This document shows, piece by piece, positions 54,901-61,933 of a DNA stretch of 64,000 bases; positions within the stretch are counted from its first letter, which is position 1, and each line of letters begins with the position of its first letter. This DNA is from Leptolyngbya ohadii IS1. Lineage in GTDB: Bacteria > Cyanobacteriota > Cyanobacteriia > Elainellales > Elainellaceae. Below the pieces are notes generated by a model, which was given only the letters and a program-made list of their open reading frames with translations, ran no database searches and had not been told where the DNA came from. A program made the translations under genes and the position numbers. The stretch is taken from contig NZ_NKFP01000006.1 of assembly GCF_002215035.1 (NCBI RefSeq), positions 3,191,080-3,255,079 on the forward strand. Reading direction: 5' to 3'.

Positions 54901-57231
54901 GGAATCAACCGCCGAATCGGCTTTGAACTGACCCAAAAACTGTGCGAGGGATTCGATCGTCGGATGCTGAAATAAATTTACCGGGTGCAGTGCTGGATGG
55001 TCTAATTCAGTTTGTAGTCGAGCAAGTACCTGCATCAGCCGCAGCGAATTTCCACCGAGTTCAAAGAAGTTATCGCGGATGCCCACCCGATCGATCTCTA
55101 ATACTTCCTGCCAGATCACCACAATCTGCTGCTGAAGTTCATTCTGCGGACGATCGACTGCCTGCTTGCCTAACAAATCACCCATCTGATTTACGATCGC
55201 ATCAAATTCCCCTGCCGCAAATCGTCGGCTTAAGACCGATCGCTGAATCTTCCCGATCGCCGTCTTGGGAATCTCCTGCCGTTCTACCGGAATAACAAAG
55301 CGGGGACTGATACCGATCGCCTCTCCCACCCGTCGCCGAATGGTTTTAATTAACGGAATTAAATCAGCTAAATTTCTATTCCCGTTTTCTGGACAGAAGA
55401 AAATGGCGAGTTGTTCAGTTAAATCGCTCTCCCTCCGCACAGCACAAGCCGCTGTAAATGAGACTTCGACTCCCCCGATCGCTTCTACGATCGCTTCAAT
55501 TTCGTGATTGGCATAGTTCGCGCCATTGATAATAATGACTTCCTTCTGCCGTCCCGTAATCGTCAAACGACCTTCGCGCAAAAATCCTAAATCCCCTGTG
55601 TTAAACCAGCCGTCAGACGTAAAAACTTCCGCATTCAAATCCGATCGTTTGTAATATCCTGGCGTAACGGTTGCGCCTCTCACTTGAAGCTGTCCAATTG
55701 CCCCCTCCGGCAAAAGCTGATTTGCCTCATCCACAATTCGCAGCGACATGCCTGGAATCGGTCTGCCTAATTCAATATAGGTATCCTCATCGGAAGTCGT
55801 TTGACGCGAGAAGCGGTCGGAATGGACAATGCCAGAGCAGGTTTCCGACATTCCATAGCCCGGACTCACCGCCGTTCCGCTTAATCCCCACGGCTCTAAT
55901 AATTCCAGGAAGCGACGGGTCGTTTTTCCCACCACTGCCTCCGCCCCGTTGCCCATCCAGCGAATCGAAGACAAATCCCAGGTCTTGCTGGACTGCCCCA
56001 ATGCTTCCAGACGACCCGCCGTTGGCGGCAGCGCAAAGCGATCGATCACCAGTCCATAGCCAAAATTCGGTGCCCAGGTTGCCGTTACCCGTTCAGCATC
56101 AATTAAATCCAGCCAGCGGAGCGGATCTTGCAAAATTAGCTCATTCGCCACATGGATCTGCGAGCAGCCCAGATACACCTCCGTCAGGTGAAACATGACA
56201 ATACTGGCAACATGCTCGATCGGCATCCAGTTCAACGTAGTATCCGCTGCCGAAAGTTTGTTCACGGTTGCCATGCCGTACACGCTGGCGATTAAATTGC
56301 CTCCGCTGAGGGTCACGCCTTTGGGAATGCCCGTACTGCCGGAGGTCAGCATAATTAGCGCCGGATCGGTTTGGGGGGCGCGATGAATTTGGGAATCGGG
56401 TTCAAATTGCTGGAGGTCTTCGACGCAGAGGATTTCGAGTGAGTGGGATGACTGTTGGAATGCCCCTAGATCTTGAATGCCCCCTAAATCCCCTATAGAT
56501 GGGGGACTTTGAGTATCGGCAAAATTCTTTGAAGCAGAGGTTTTAGAGAGGCGAGACTCAGAACTTTTCTGCCAAGAATGGTTCGGAAGTCCCCCACTTT
56601 TGGGGGGTTGGGGAGCAGAGCCAGCCGACTCAGAACCCCACTCACTCCCCAGAAAATCCCCGATCGCCTCAGCCAATTCCCCACTCGCAATCACCACCGG
56701 ACGATCGAACCACCGCAACGCTTCCGCCAGGGCAACCGCCTTACTGTTATCCGCCTGATAGCTAGGAGGAACGGCGATCGGCACGGGTACAAATCCTCCC
56801 AGTACGCAGCCCCAGAAGCAGGGCAGAAAGTCGATCGGATTGCTGATCTGGAGGGCGATCGGGTCTTGCGGCTGGAGTCCAATCGATCGCAGTCCGGCAA
56901 GGATTCGCTGTGCCTGGGTGAGTAAGCCTTGGTAGGAGAGGAAATGACGGCTCTGGTCGGGGAGGACATGAAGGATGCCGCGATCGTCTGAGTCCAGCCG
57001 TAGCACTGCGCGATCGTCTGAGTCCAGCCGTAGCACTGTGTGATCAGTTTCGCTGGCTCTCAGCAGCAGATCGGGGAGGGTAAGGTTAGCCAGGTCGGGA
57101 GGGAGGGAGGTTCCGTGGACAGAGGAAAATTTGCCGGACGTGGGGCAATCCGATTCCTGCTCTGGAGGAGTCGTTTGACGCAGACTTTTATCACCGGGGG
57201 AATTACTATCAAACGAATTTGGACGACTCAT
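48985..57231 (-). CDS. FAAL-ACP-KS-AT-DH-psiKR-ER-ACP polyketide synthase
   Basis: A 2748-residue type I PKS. Domains: fatty-acyl-AMP ligase about 45-670 (LTSGSTGIPKG near 297); ACP near 727 (ELGGNSLRLM); KS about 795-1230 (Cys in VQTACSTSLVAIH near 976); AT about 1335-1635 (GHSVGEY near 1422); DH about 1735-2040 (LADHQIQNRSIFPGA); a structural non-catalytic KR half about 2050-2260; ER about 2300-2585 (SAAGGVGLAAVQIA); ACP near 2632 (GMDSLTTVEL). No catalytic KR lies between ER and ACP, and no thioesterase is present. A Ser/Glu-rich tail ends in a docking-like helix that may bind the next KS. It would activate a fatty acid and extend it once. Confidence 0.93.
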   Translation of the reverse strand: MSRPNSFDSNSPGDKSLRQTTPPEQESDCPTSGKFSSVHGTSLPPDLANLTLPDLLLRASETDHTVLRLDSDDRAVLRLDSDDRGILHVLPDQSRHFLSYQGLLTQAQRILAGLRSIGLQPQDPIALQISNPIDFLPCFWGCVLGGFVPVPIAVPPSYQADNSKAVALAEALRWFDRPVVIASGELAEAIGDFLGSEWGSESAGSAPQPPKSGGLPNHSWQKSSESRLSKTSASKNFADTQSPPSIGDLGGIQDLGAFQQSSHSLEILCVEDLQQFEPDSQIHRAPQTDPALIMLTSGSTGIPKGVTLSGGNLIASVYGMATVNKLSAADTTLNWMPIEHVASIVMFHLTEVYLGCSQIHVANELILQDPLRWLDLIDAERVTATWAPNFGYGLVIDRFALPPTAGRLEALGQSSKTWDLSSIRWMGNGAEAVVGKTTRRFLELLEPWGLSGTAVSPGYGMSETCSGIVHSDRFSRQTTSDEDTYIELGRPIPGMSLRIVDEANQLLPEGAIGQLQVRGATVTPGYYKRSDLNAEVFTSDGWFNTGDLGFLREGRLTITGRQKEVIIINGANYANHEIEAIVEAIGGVEVSFTAACAVRRESDLTEQLAIFFCPENGNRNLADLIPLIKTIRRRVGEAIGISPRFVIPVERQEIPKTAIGKIQRSVLSRRFAAGEFDAIVNQMGDLLGKQAVDRPQNELQQQIVVIWQEVLEIDRVGIRDNFFELGGNSLRLMQVLARLQTELDHPALHPVNLFQHPTIESLAQFLGQFKADSAVDSSLQQAQQRAQQRQQISRSSDIAVVGMACRFPGAESIDQFWQNLCDGVESIAFFSDAELLASGVDPQLLQNPNYVKASPILKQIDRFDADFFGYSRKEAELIDPQQRLMLECAWESLEDAGYDPFTYRGSIALYAGATMNTYLLNHVYPHRDRLDPNEDLQVFNLSSMGGFQVTIANDKDYLTTRTSYKLNLTGASVNVQTACSTSLVAIHLAAQSLRSGECDMALAGGVSVHTPQQTGHLYQEGLILSPDGHCRAFDVKAQGTIFGSGAGVVVLKRLDQAIEDGDRIYAVIKGSAIGNDGSQKVGYTAPRAEGQATVAAEALAMAGIPAETIGYVEAHGTGTALGDPIEIAGLTEAFRLSTQQRQFCAIGSVKTNVGHLNVASGVVGFIKAVLSLHHRQIPPSLHFDTPNPQIDFDRSPFYVNTRLANWEAADHPRRAGVNSLGIGGTNAHVILEEAPAIESIEPTIKQTNDRPYHLLTLSAKSEKALDELCDRFEEFLAGCLESHILANLCFTSNVGRSHFDYRLAFISHSIEDLREQIAQRSRSIRPSHASIAFLFTGQGSQYSGMGRQLYETEAVFREAIDRCAEILQGEIDYPLIELLFNQNLANLIDQTAYTQPAIFAIDYALAQLWISWGIEPDIVMGHSVGEYVAACVAGVFSLEDGLKLVAARGRLMQALPGGGMVAVRTDEATARSVLTGIENVAIAAINSDQNIVLSGEIPSLQEAVDQLNAQNIKTTWLNVSHAFHSPLLEPMRSEFEAIARQIPYSIPQRKLISNLTGDYGSDEIASPDYWSRHLVKPVRFADGMNTLVRSRRAAGNGARSGCSIFLECGAHPVLLGMGREQFPDQGIWLPSLRRDRSNTEVLLQSLGELYQQGKTINWQAFHQGFSRRRVSLPTYPFQRQRYWIDLPAVRRGERVTLTDSLVNSEAHRTAPQPPNWKLPLQRSEGGLPSRRSDHPLLGNCLSTPLKMTLFQAELSDRSPEFLADHQIQNRSIFPGAAYVEMALSAAVQQFKTEKVLLSQIEFQQPFILSDGLQTVQTIVSPVNSLENGKESNSEIQFEIYSQQDSQQDSDWVLHCKGEARVYQELAAFAPQPSTRGGLPSHKNSFPGKVSLAEIRERLGERRSPETHYQLCVAAGLQYGTNFRNVEQIWHKDGEALGQIGFSSRDVFSSGVYQIHPALLDGCLQVVSAALPDRFQGVTLVPVAIDSFTLLQRPVGTVWSHVQLRSGADHPTHLTADLNLYSDAGECLVQIEGLTVQRIQPSTKEVSAKAVPHWQDWLYAIDWQQVPLEERSEAIEQGHWLIVGEEADEIYSFTQRLDTQGHTWTRITPGSLQDWGQKDEQWGTYSLQGVLFLVNPLSPEASNPDRIEFYVHQQCSHLLAIVQSITQVTPPPQLWIVTQGVCQSAISLSATAQAPLWAMARSIRLEHPELNCKTIDLDNLADPEAADLLWTELINNDGENEIAYRDRIRHAARIVRHSIQEFSLQESQNTPQSLRLEIAERGTLDHLTWKSIDRQPPQFGEVEIRVRATGLNFRDVMNALGLYPGEAGLLGLECAGEVVAVGQGVTSVQVGDRVVALATGSFSEWVTVDARRVVPLPNNLAPDHLDFAAAATIPIAFLTAWYGLHHLAQLKPGERVLIHSAAGGVGLAAVQIAQQIGAEIWATAAPTKWDFLRSLGIQHLMSDRSLDFATQIQTTGQTIDVILNALSGEFIPANLSVLSQNGRLIEIGKQGIWSAKQVAQVRPDVAYHIMDLMQTTQEQPQLIQSMLSQLLQQFHPNGLKPLPHKIFDRTQSIEAFRWMQQAKHIGKIVITQPTPHSPTPTQLPNHIKTQIAQVLGIQAETLTDPHQGFTEMGMDSLTTVELRNRLQVSLGKPLSISLLYDYPTIATLTDHLRQWLYPDAIDSSKSDSSSSRESSRKSSGENIGEINGESSGEINEEINGESSSEKAIESLSDAEAEALLIETLEQLNF
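49069..49165 (-). repeat. tandem repeat in the C-terminal tail of the PKS
   Basis: Imperfect 15-18 base units (TTTCTCCATTGATTTCCTC, ATTGATCTCTCCACTAC). They encode repeats of GEINGESS/GEINEE in the linker between the last ACP and the docking-like end. Confidence 0.7.
51591..51637 (-). repeat. in-frame palindromic repeat in PKS (DH domain)
   Basis: GGCTCGGAAGTCCCCCACGA, then GTGGAGGGTTGGGGGGCAAA. Read on the coding strand it gives FAPQPSTRGGLPS at residues about 1865-1880. It has the same orientation and frame as copies at 52043 and 56581. Confidence 0.85.
52043..52111 (-). repeat. in-frame palindromic repeat, long form, in PKS (AT-DH linker)
   Basis: A 69-base copy: CGGAAGTCCCCCCTCGCTCC, then TCTGGAGCGGCAATTTCCAG, then TTGGGGGGTTGGGGGGCAG. 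It encodes TAPQPPNWKLPLQRSEGG followed by LPSR, at residues about 1707-1729. The core matches 11358-11414 and 35261-35417. Confidence 0.85.
56478..56513 (-). repeat. in-frame palindromic repeat in PKS (FAAL domain)
   Basis: TGCCCCCTAAATCCCCTATA, then GATGGGGGACTTTGAG, related to the arms of 11358-11414. It encodes QSPPSIGDLGGI at residues about 240-251, within an insertion in the adenylation domain. Confidence 0.8.
56581..56625 (-). repeat. in-frame palindromic repeat in PKS (FAAL domain, second copy)
   Basis: GTTCGGAAGTCCCCCACTTT, then TGGGGGGTTGGGGAGCAGAG. It encodes SAPQPPKSGGLPN at residues about 202-217. With the copy at 56478 it accounts for much of an insertion between EAIGDFLGSEW and LEILCVED. 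Confidence 0.85.
56977..57037 (-). repeat. 30-base tandem duplication in the PKS N-terminus
   Basis: GCGATCGTCTGAGTCCAGCC plus GTAGCACTGC occurs twice in a row, nearly identical. It encodes VLRLDSDDRA followed by VLRLDSDDRG, at residues about 65-85. Confidence 0.85.
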
Positions 57232-57519
57232 ACTTACTTCTCACTCACTCCTCACTCGACACCCAATGCGTTAAGAGCCATTCTGCATCAAGCCTGATAC
57301 TCTATAAACATTAAAAACGTCCTTTCCGGCAAGAGCGAATTGTTTCCTGAGCCGAGGCAGGGCATCCGGTAAAGGTGTCAAGGTGTGAGGAGGGTTCTTA
57401 TATGTTCTCAAGAACAGACAGCAGAGCAGTCATTCGATCGGGATTTTCTCTGGGCGCAGTTCGACCGTCTTTCCGACGGTATTTCTAGCTGTATTGGGAT
57501 TTTCCCTGTTCTGAGCGAC

Positions 57520-58752
57520 ATGAATACAATTCATCTAACCATTTCTGATGAGACGCTGCGAGACGGAGAACAGCAAGTCGGCTTATGCTTTAGTGCGGAA
57601 ATGAAGCGCAGTCTTGCCCACCGAATCGCCGCTACGGGTGTTCACCAGATTGCCCTGATGCCCGCCGTCCACGAAACCGAAGCCGATCTGGTTCGCCTCC
57701 TGGCAGCCGAAGGACTTGCCGATCGCCTCGCGGCTTCCACCCCCATGACCTATAGCGCGATCGACCAGTCGAAAACCTGCGGCGTAGAGCAAATTATCCT
57801 GTTTCATGCTGTCTCCGATCGCCTGCTGTTTCTGCGCGATCCGGAAATTAATCGCCATCCTGTCTACAAGGGAACTGCCTACGGGGAGTTTGTGCCTACT
57901 GCCCTGCGCGATCGCATCCGTCGCCGGATGATTGCCAAAGTCTCGGATCATCTGCGCTATGCCGCCGACCTGGGCTTGCGGATCTGCTTTGCCGCCGAAG
58001 ATGCTAGCCGAGCAGATTTTGAGTTTCTCGCCGAGTGCCTGACGACCTTTTCGCCCTATCTAGAACAATTCCTGCTCTGCGATACTGTCGGCATCCTTAC
58101 CCCCGAAAAAACCTACGCCTGGGTTCACGACCTGCTGCCCTACGCCCCCGAAACCTGCCTCAGCGTCCATTTTCACAACGATATGGGCTTGGCACTGGAA
58201 AACACCATTCAGGCAGTTCGCGCCGGAGCCACCGGAATTTCTGGCACCTTTGGCGGCATTGGTGAGCGGGCGGGTAATGTGGCGTTAGAACAGGCTTTGA
58301 ACGGCTTAAGGCTGCGCTTTGGCTGGGAGGTGGCAGGCATCCACTATGGCGCAATGGCTCAGGTAGCGGAGGATCTGCATCGTCAGGGCATTTGTGCCCA
58401 CCCGCCCTACTCCCCCCAGGCGCAGCACCACGAAACCGGAATTCACGTCCATTCCCTGCTGCGCGATCGCCACAGCTACACCAGCCTGCCCCACAGCCTG
58501 CCCCAAATCTGGTTCGGCAAACACAGCGGCGTCAGCAATTTTCGCTATCTGTTTGAACAATACCTGCAAACGTCCCTCACGCCGGAACAGTACAAGCAGC
58601 TCAGTACCGCCATGAAGGCGATCGCCATTCGCGAAAATCGATCGTACTCCCTCGAAGAGGTTCTGGTGATGCTGGAACAGGGGATTCTGACCTGCGGCGA
58701 ATCTCATCATCAGGTGATTATTCCCTTTAAGGTTCAGCCGGATGTGGGGTAG
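57520..58752 (+). CDS. DRE-TIM acyltransferase, homocitrate/2-isopropylmalate synthase-like
   Basis: A 410-residue enzyme; the start MNTIHLTISDETLRDGEQQV at 57520 matches the family. A frame 45 codons longer exists, but its N-terminus is not family-like. The catalytic Arg-Asp-Gly motif is ETLRDGEQQ. Metal and acyl-CoA residues lie in LSVHFHNDMGLALENTI with HFHND. A later GTFGGIGERAGNVALEQ is the conserved glycine-rich motif. It condenses acetyl-CoA with a 2-oxo acid, or a related reaction; the regulatory LeuA_dimer domain is absent. It is divergent from the PKS by about 290 bases and may feed it. Confidence 0.85.
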   Translation: MNTIHLTISDETLRDGEQQVGLCFSAEMKRSLAHRIAATGVHQIALMPAVHETEADLVRLLAAEGLADRLAASTPMTYSAIDQSKTCGVEQIILFHAVSDRLLFLRDPEINRHPVYKGTAYGEFVPTALRDRIRRRMIAKVSDHLRYAADLGLRICFAAEDASRADFEFLAECLTTFSPYLEQFLLCDTVGILTPEKTYAWVHDLLPYAPETCLSVHFHNDMGLALENTIQAVRAGATGISGTFGGIGERAGNVALEQALNGLRLRFGWEVAGIHYGAMAQVAEDLHRQGICAHPPYSPQAQHHETGIHVHSLLRDRHSYTSLPHSLPQIWFGKHSGVSNFRYLFEQYLQTSLTPEQYKQLSTAMKAIAIRENRSYSLEEVLVMLEQGILTCGESHHQVIIPFKVQPDVG

Positions 58753-58806
58753 GGATGGGTGGATGGGTAGATGGGTGGATGGGTGGATGGGTGGATGGGT
58801 GGATGG
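58753..58806. repeat. 8-base tandem repeat after the DRE-TIM stop codon
   Basis: Nearly seven copies of GGATGGGT (one unit TAGATGGG), starting directly after the TAG of the DRE-TIM gene. Same unit and same orientation relative to the gene as the array at 12396-12436. Confidence 0.9.
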
Positions 58807-58961
58807 TTTTTGGAAGTCCTGCCTGATGCAGGATAACAAACTAACTGCTGACCGCTAAGCTGAGTACCATTCAAATTGTCAAAGAGGCTGTTTGAAAGGT
58901 TGCGAATTCGCTGCATTACGCGCGATCGATTCGGAGATTGCCAAACGACTGCCTGCAATGG

Positions 58962-59008
58962 TTCAGTTCCCCCCTTTATAAGGGGGCTAGGGGGATCTCA
59001 AGGTTTCA
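58962..59008. repeat. dispersed palindromic repeat, short form
   Basis: TTCAGTTCCCCCCTTTATAA, then GGGGGCTAGGGGGATCTCAA, close to 11458-11504. It lies upstream of the PPK2 gene. Confidence 0.75.
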
Positions 59009-59061
59009 ACCCAGCACCAGCAACCTTCAGCCCGTTACGCTTCACAAACGGAAAACTACCT

Positions 59062-59961
59062 ATGAACTTTGATCCTTTTTTAGTGCAACCCGAAACCTCG
59101 ATTAAACTCAAGCACTACGATCCGCGCTTTATCTCTGGGTTTGAAACTCAGGATCTCAAACTCTCAAAAGACGAGCTGAAAGCGCGATCGGATGAACTGC
59201 TGCTCAAGGGGGTTAAACGGCTCGGAGAACTGCAAGACAAACTCTACGCCCAAAACACCTACGCCCTGCTCTGCATCTTTCAGGCAATGGATGCCGCTGG
59301 GAAAGATGGCACCATTAAGCACGTCATGTCCGGGATTAACCCGCAGGGATGCCAGGTATTTAGCTTCAAGCAGCCCTCCGCCGAAGACCTCGATCACGAT
59401 TATCTCTGGCGATACTCAAAGGATATGCCCGAACGGGGACGAATTGGGATCTTCAATCGCTCCTACTACGAGGAAGTATTAGTCGTGCGCGTCCACCCCG
59501 AACTGCTCGATCGCCAGCAGTTGCCCGATTCAATCAAGCACAGCCGCAATATCTGGCAGCAGCGATTTGAGGAGATTAATAACTTTGAGAAGTATTTAGT
59601 GAACAACGGCATTATTATTCTTAAGTTCTTCCTCAACGTCTCAAAGGACGAGCAGAAAAAACGCTTTATGAAACGGCTGGATGAACCGGAGAAGAACTGG
59701 AAATTTTCTGCCAATGATGTCAAGGAGCGGCAGCACTGGGATGATTATATGAACGCCTTCGAGGATGTGTTCAACCATACCAGCACCAAACACGCCCCCT
59801 GGCATATCATTCCCGCCGATCGCAAATGGTACGCCCGCCTTGTCGTTGCTGCTATCATTCAGCAAACCCTGGAGCGGCTTAATCTGGCATATCCGGAGGT
59901 TACGGCAGCTCAGAGACAGGCACTTGCCCAAGCGAGACAAATGCTGGAACAGGAGCGATAA
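59062..59961 (+). CDS. polyphosphate kinase 2 family protein
   Basis: A 299-residue PPK2. The start MNFDPFLVQPETSIKL at 59062 is chosen because the 62 codons upstream cross a dispersed repeat and lack family sequence. It has Walker A (MDAAGKDGTIKHVMSG) near residue 75, the lid/Walker B region GRIGIFNRSYYEEVLVVRVH near 125, and the C-terminal HAPWHIIPADRKWYARL. It moves phosphate between polyphosphate and nucleoside di- or monophosphates. The single domain excludes class II double-domain enzymes. Confidence 0.92.
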   Translation: MNFDPFLVQPETSIKLKHYDPRFISGFETQDLKLSKDELKARSDELLLKGVKRLGELQDKLYAQNTYALLCIFQAMDAAGKDGTIKHVMSGINPQGCQVFSFKQPSAEDLDHDYLWRYSKDMPERGRIGIFNRSYYEEVLVVRVHPELLDRQQLPDSIKHSRNIWQQRFEEINNFEKYLVNNGIIILKFFLNVSKDEQKKRFMKRLDEPEKNWKFSANDVKERQHWDDYMNAFEDVFNHTSTKHAPWHIIPADRKWYARLVVAAIIQQTLERLNLAYPEVTAAQRQALAQARQMLEQER

Positions 59962-59996
59962 ATTCTTAACTTCAAAGTGGTCGATACTCGTGTCAA

Positions 59997-60041
59997 GAAC
60001 AGTTCCCCCCAGAGTTGGGGGGTTAGGGGGGCGGCTCGGAG
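59997..60041. repeat. dispersed palindromic repeat
   Basis: CAGTTCCCCCCAGAGTTGGG, then GGGTTAGGGGGGCGGCTCGG. It combines the short-form arm with the GGCTCGG end seen in 14508-14549 and 62954-63004. Confidence 0.75.
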
Positions 60042-60072
60042 GACAGCCAATGCTCCAGGATTTGAGGCACGC

Positions 60073-60552
60073 TTAACCCACTAAAACCGACTTAAACTTC
60101 GCCAGCGCTACCGCTTCCTTATCGCTCACCTTTGCGCCTGAGCCAAACAAGCCGCTTCCCGCTGCGTCCGCAACTGCCTGGGCACAGTCGTAGACAAATC
60201 CTTTGTACTCCACGACTTCCTCTGCCGATGCTTTGCCCGTGATCACTGCGACTGCGGAATTGATGGCGGCGATCGCATCCTCGATCAGTTTGCCGGATTC
60301 CACTTCTTCTGCCTTGATCTGAGGCTTCTCGACTTTGATGGTTCCGCTTTTGGCGGCTTCCTCGGAGAATACGGCTTGAATCACGGAATTGTTGGGGTAT
60401 TTGGCTGCGGCTCCTGCCATCGTCTTGGAAAGGGCTGCGGCTTCAGGAATGGTAGACACAATGCCCAGATCCACCATCGATACAGCTAATCCGGTCATCA
60501 GGGGCGCATTGGCGATCGTCTTAAGCTCATCGGGGGTAAAAGTTGCAGTCAT
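60073..60552 (-). CDS. conserved helical protein, unknown function
   Basis: A 159-residue Ala-rich helical protein (FTPDELKTIANAPLMTGLAV, AALSKTMAGAAAKYPNNSVI, ending ALAKFKSVLVG). The regular length and sequence suggest a conserved cyanobacterial family, recognised by appearance only. No membrane segments. It is located between PPK2 (convergent) and the CysQ-like gene (same strand), 78 bases from the latter. Confidence 0.65.
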   Translation of the reverse strand: MTATFTPDELKTIANAPLMTGLAVSMVDLGIVSTIPEAAALSKTMAGAAAKYPNNSVIQAVFSEEAAKSGTIKVEKPQIKAEEVESGKLIEDAIAAINSAVAVITGKASAEEVVEYKGFVYDCAQAVADAAGSGLFGSGAKVSDKEAVALAKFKSVLVG

Positions 60553-60630
60553 GCGTGGAGGCTCGAATAAACTACTTCCAAAGCATAAGAGCAGAAACTA
60601 AGAAGTTCATAAGGTTCGATCGGCAGAAAT

Positions 60631-61503
60631 TTATCCTTCCGCCAGCAGTTGAGAGGCGATCGCGCAAAGTTCCTCATGGCAGGTGCCGTTACTGGCAATC
60701 AGACAGCCCCACTGATTCACGTCGCCCTGGTTGTAGCGCAGGGGAGAACCGTCCGCATGGGTAAACTTACCGCCCGCCTCGGTGAGGATTAACTCCGGAG
60801 CCGCCATGTCCCAGTCCTTCGGAGCCGACTTGCCCGATAGAGAGAGATAGACATCCGCCCGCCGATCGACAATTGCTGCAATCTTGCCGCCCACACTGCC
60901 CACCGCAAGCTGATTCTGACAGGGCAACTGCTTCAGCATGGCGTTAAATCGATCGTCTCGATGGGTGCGGCTCACAACCACTGTGAGCTTTGTAATGTCA
61001 TCGTCATCCGAGACTCGGACGGGCTGAACATCTCCTGTGGGGTTTTCCATAAACGTCCCGCCGCCGTGCGTCGCGTAGTAAAGCTTATCCAGTTCCGGAC
61101 AAGCGACGATCGCCAGCATTGGACGACCCTGATACGCCAGTGCCAGATGGAAGGCAAACTCTCCGGTTTTATCGATAAAATCCCGCGTACCGTCCAGCGG
61201 ATCGAGAATCCAGACCCACTCGTGGGGCAGCGGTTCGGGGGCAGCTTTTGCCTTGTAGGTTTCCTCGCTCAGGTAGCCAAAATCCGCTGTGCCAAATTCC
61301 GCTTCCAGCTTGCTCAGCACATACTGATTCACCGCCAGATCTGCCGCCGTCACCGGACCATCTTTCTTATCCTGAATCTTCAGCTCGCGGACAGTGCCAT
61401 CCTGCATCGGTTCACCGCGATAGTAAGCCCGCAGAATTTTCGCTGCTCCCCAGCCGATCGCTCTAGCCGTGGGCAGGATTGAATCTAAGTTCTGCTGGGT
61501 CAT
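60631..61503 (-). CDS. inositol-monophosphatase family protein, CysQ-like
   Basis: A 290-residue Mg2+-dependent phosphatase. The motif WILDPLDGTRDFIDKTGEFA at about residue 95 provides metal ligands, and the second motif DWDMAAPELILTEAGGKFTH is near 230. Upstream GPVTAADLAVNQYV gives the third site. It fits CysQ/3'-phosphoadenosine-5'-phosphate phosphatase more than inositol phosphatase by the KDGPVTAAD region, but substrate needs testing. Confidence 0.85.
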   Translation of the reverse strand: MTQQNLDSILPTARAIGWGAAKILRAYYRGEPMQDGTVRELKIQDKKDGPVTAADLAVNQYVLSKLEAEFGTADFGYLSEETYKAKAAPEPLPHEWVWILDPLDGTRDFIDKTGEFAFHLALAYQGRPMLAIVACPELDKLYYATHGGGTFMENPTGDVQPVRVSDDDDITKLTVVVSRTHRDDRFNAMLKQLPCQNQLAVGSVGGKIAAIVDRRADVYLSLSGKSAPKDWDMAAPELILTEAGGKFTHADGSPLRYNQGDVNQWGCLIASNGTCHEELCAIASQLLAEG

Positions 61504-61933
61504 AGGTTGGCTTGCCTCCGCGTTGCTCCCCTAGTCTACCGGACTCTGCAATCATTTTTCCGCAACGGTTTGATACCCGTGAAAGTTCAAAGTTTCCCAC
61601 CTCGCGCTTTAAGCGCGGCAAAAAACAAGTGGGGGTTCAGGGGGATTCAGGGGCATTCAGGGATTGCGCGAACTGACTAGGAATGGGGATATAGCCAGCG
61701 GCAACTGTTTTTCGGCATAGGTCAATCTGCGTATCCGCTTCGCCAAAACAGGGATCTCAGGTGCTTGCTTTTCTCCCTTTTGTCGGATTCTATTCAGACG
61801 ATCGCATTGCCATAATGGATGCATAATAAGCGGTCGTAATAAAAAACTTTCCCCCGGTTAGCGAGTAGCTGGGGGTTTAATTTTGTTTGTTCGATATATT
61901 TATTCTTAGTCAACCTGCTCCAATCCCGTCTCC
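61504..61933. other. intergenic region with tandem repeat and orphan terminator
   Basis: A 430-base gap between divergent genes. It contains an imperfect G-run repeat (61586-61650), an about 10-base tandem repeat (TTCAGGGGGA, TTCAGGGGCA, TTCAGGGATT; 61636-61667) and a terminator at 61841-61884. No coding frame is supported. An unannotated small RNA is possible. Confidence 0.5.
61841..61884 (+). terminator. terminator-like hairpin between divergent genes
   Basis: CCCCCGGTT, loop AGCGAGT, AGCTGGGGG form a nine-pair stem with two G-U pairs. A run AAAAAA precedes it and TTTAATTTT follows. No annotated plus-strand gene lies upstream, so it may end a small RNA or act as an attenuator of the next gene. 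Confidence 0.55.

Noticed and set aside
49357-56925. Long antisense frames across the PKS
   Set aside because: They are shadows of the high-GC coding strand, with no family resemblance.
57236-57262. Yfr1-like motif (ACTCCTCAC) in CACTCACTCCTCACTCGACA
   Set aside because: The conserved single-stranded motif is ACTCCTCACAC; here it reads ACTCCTCACTC and no flanking hairpin and terminator were found.
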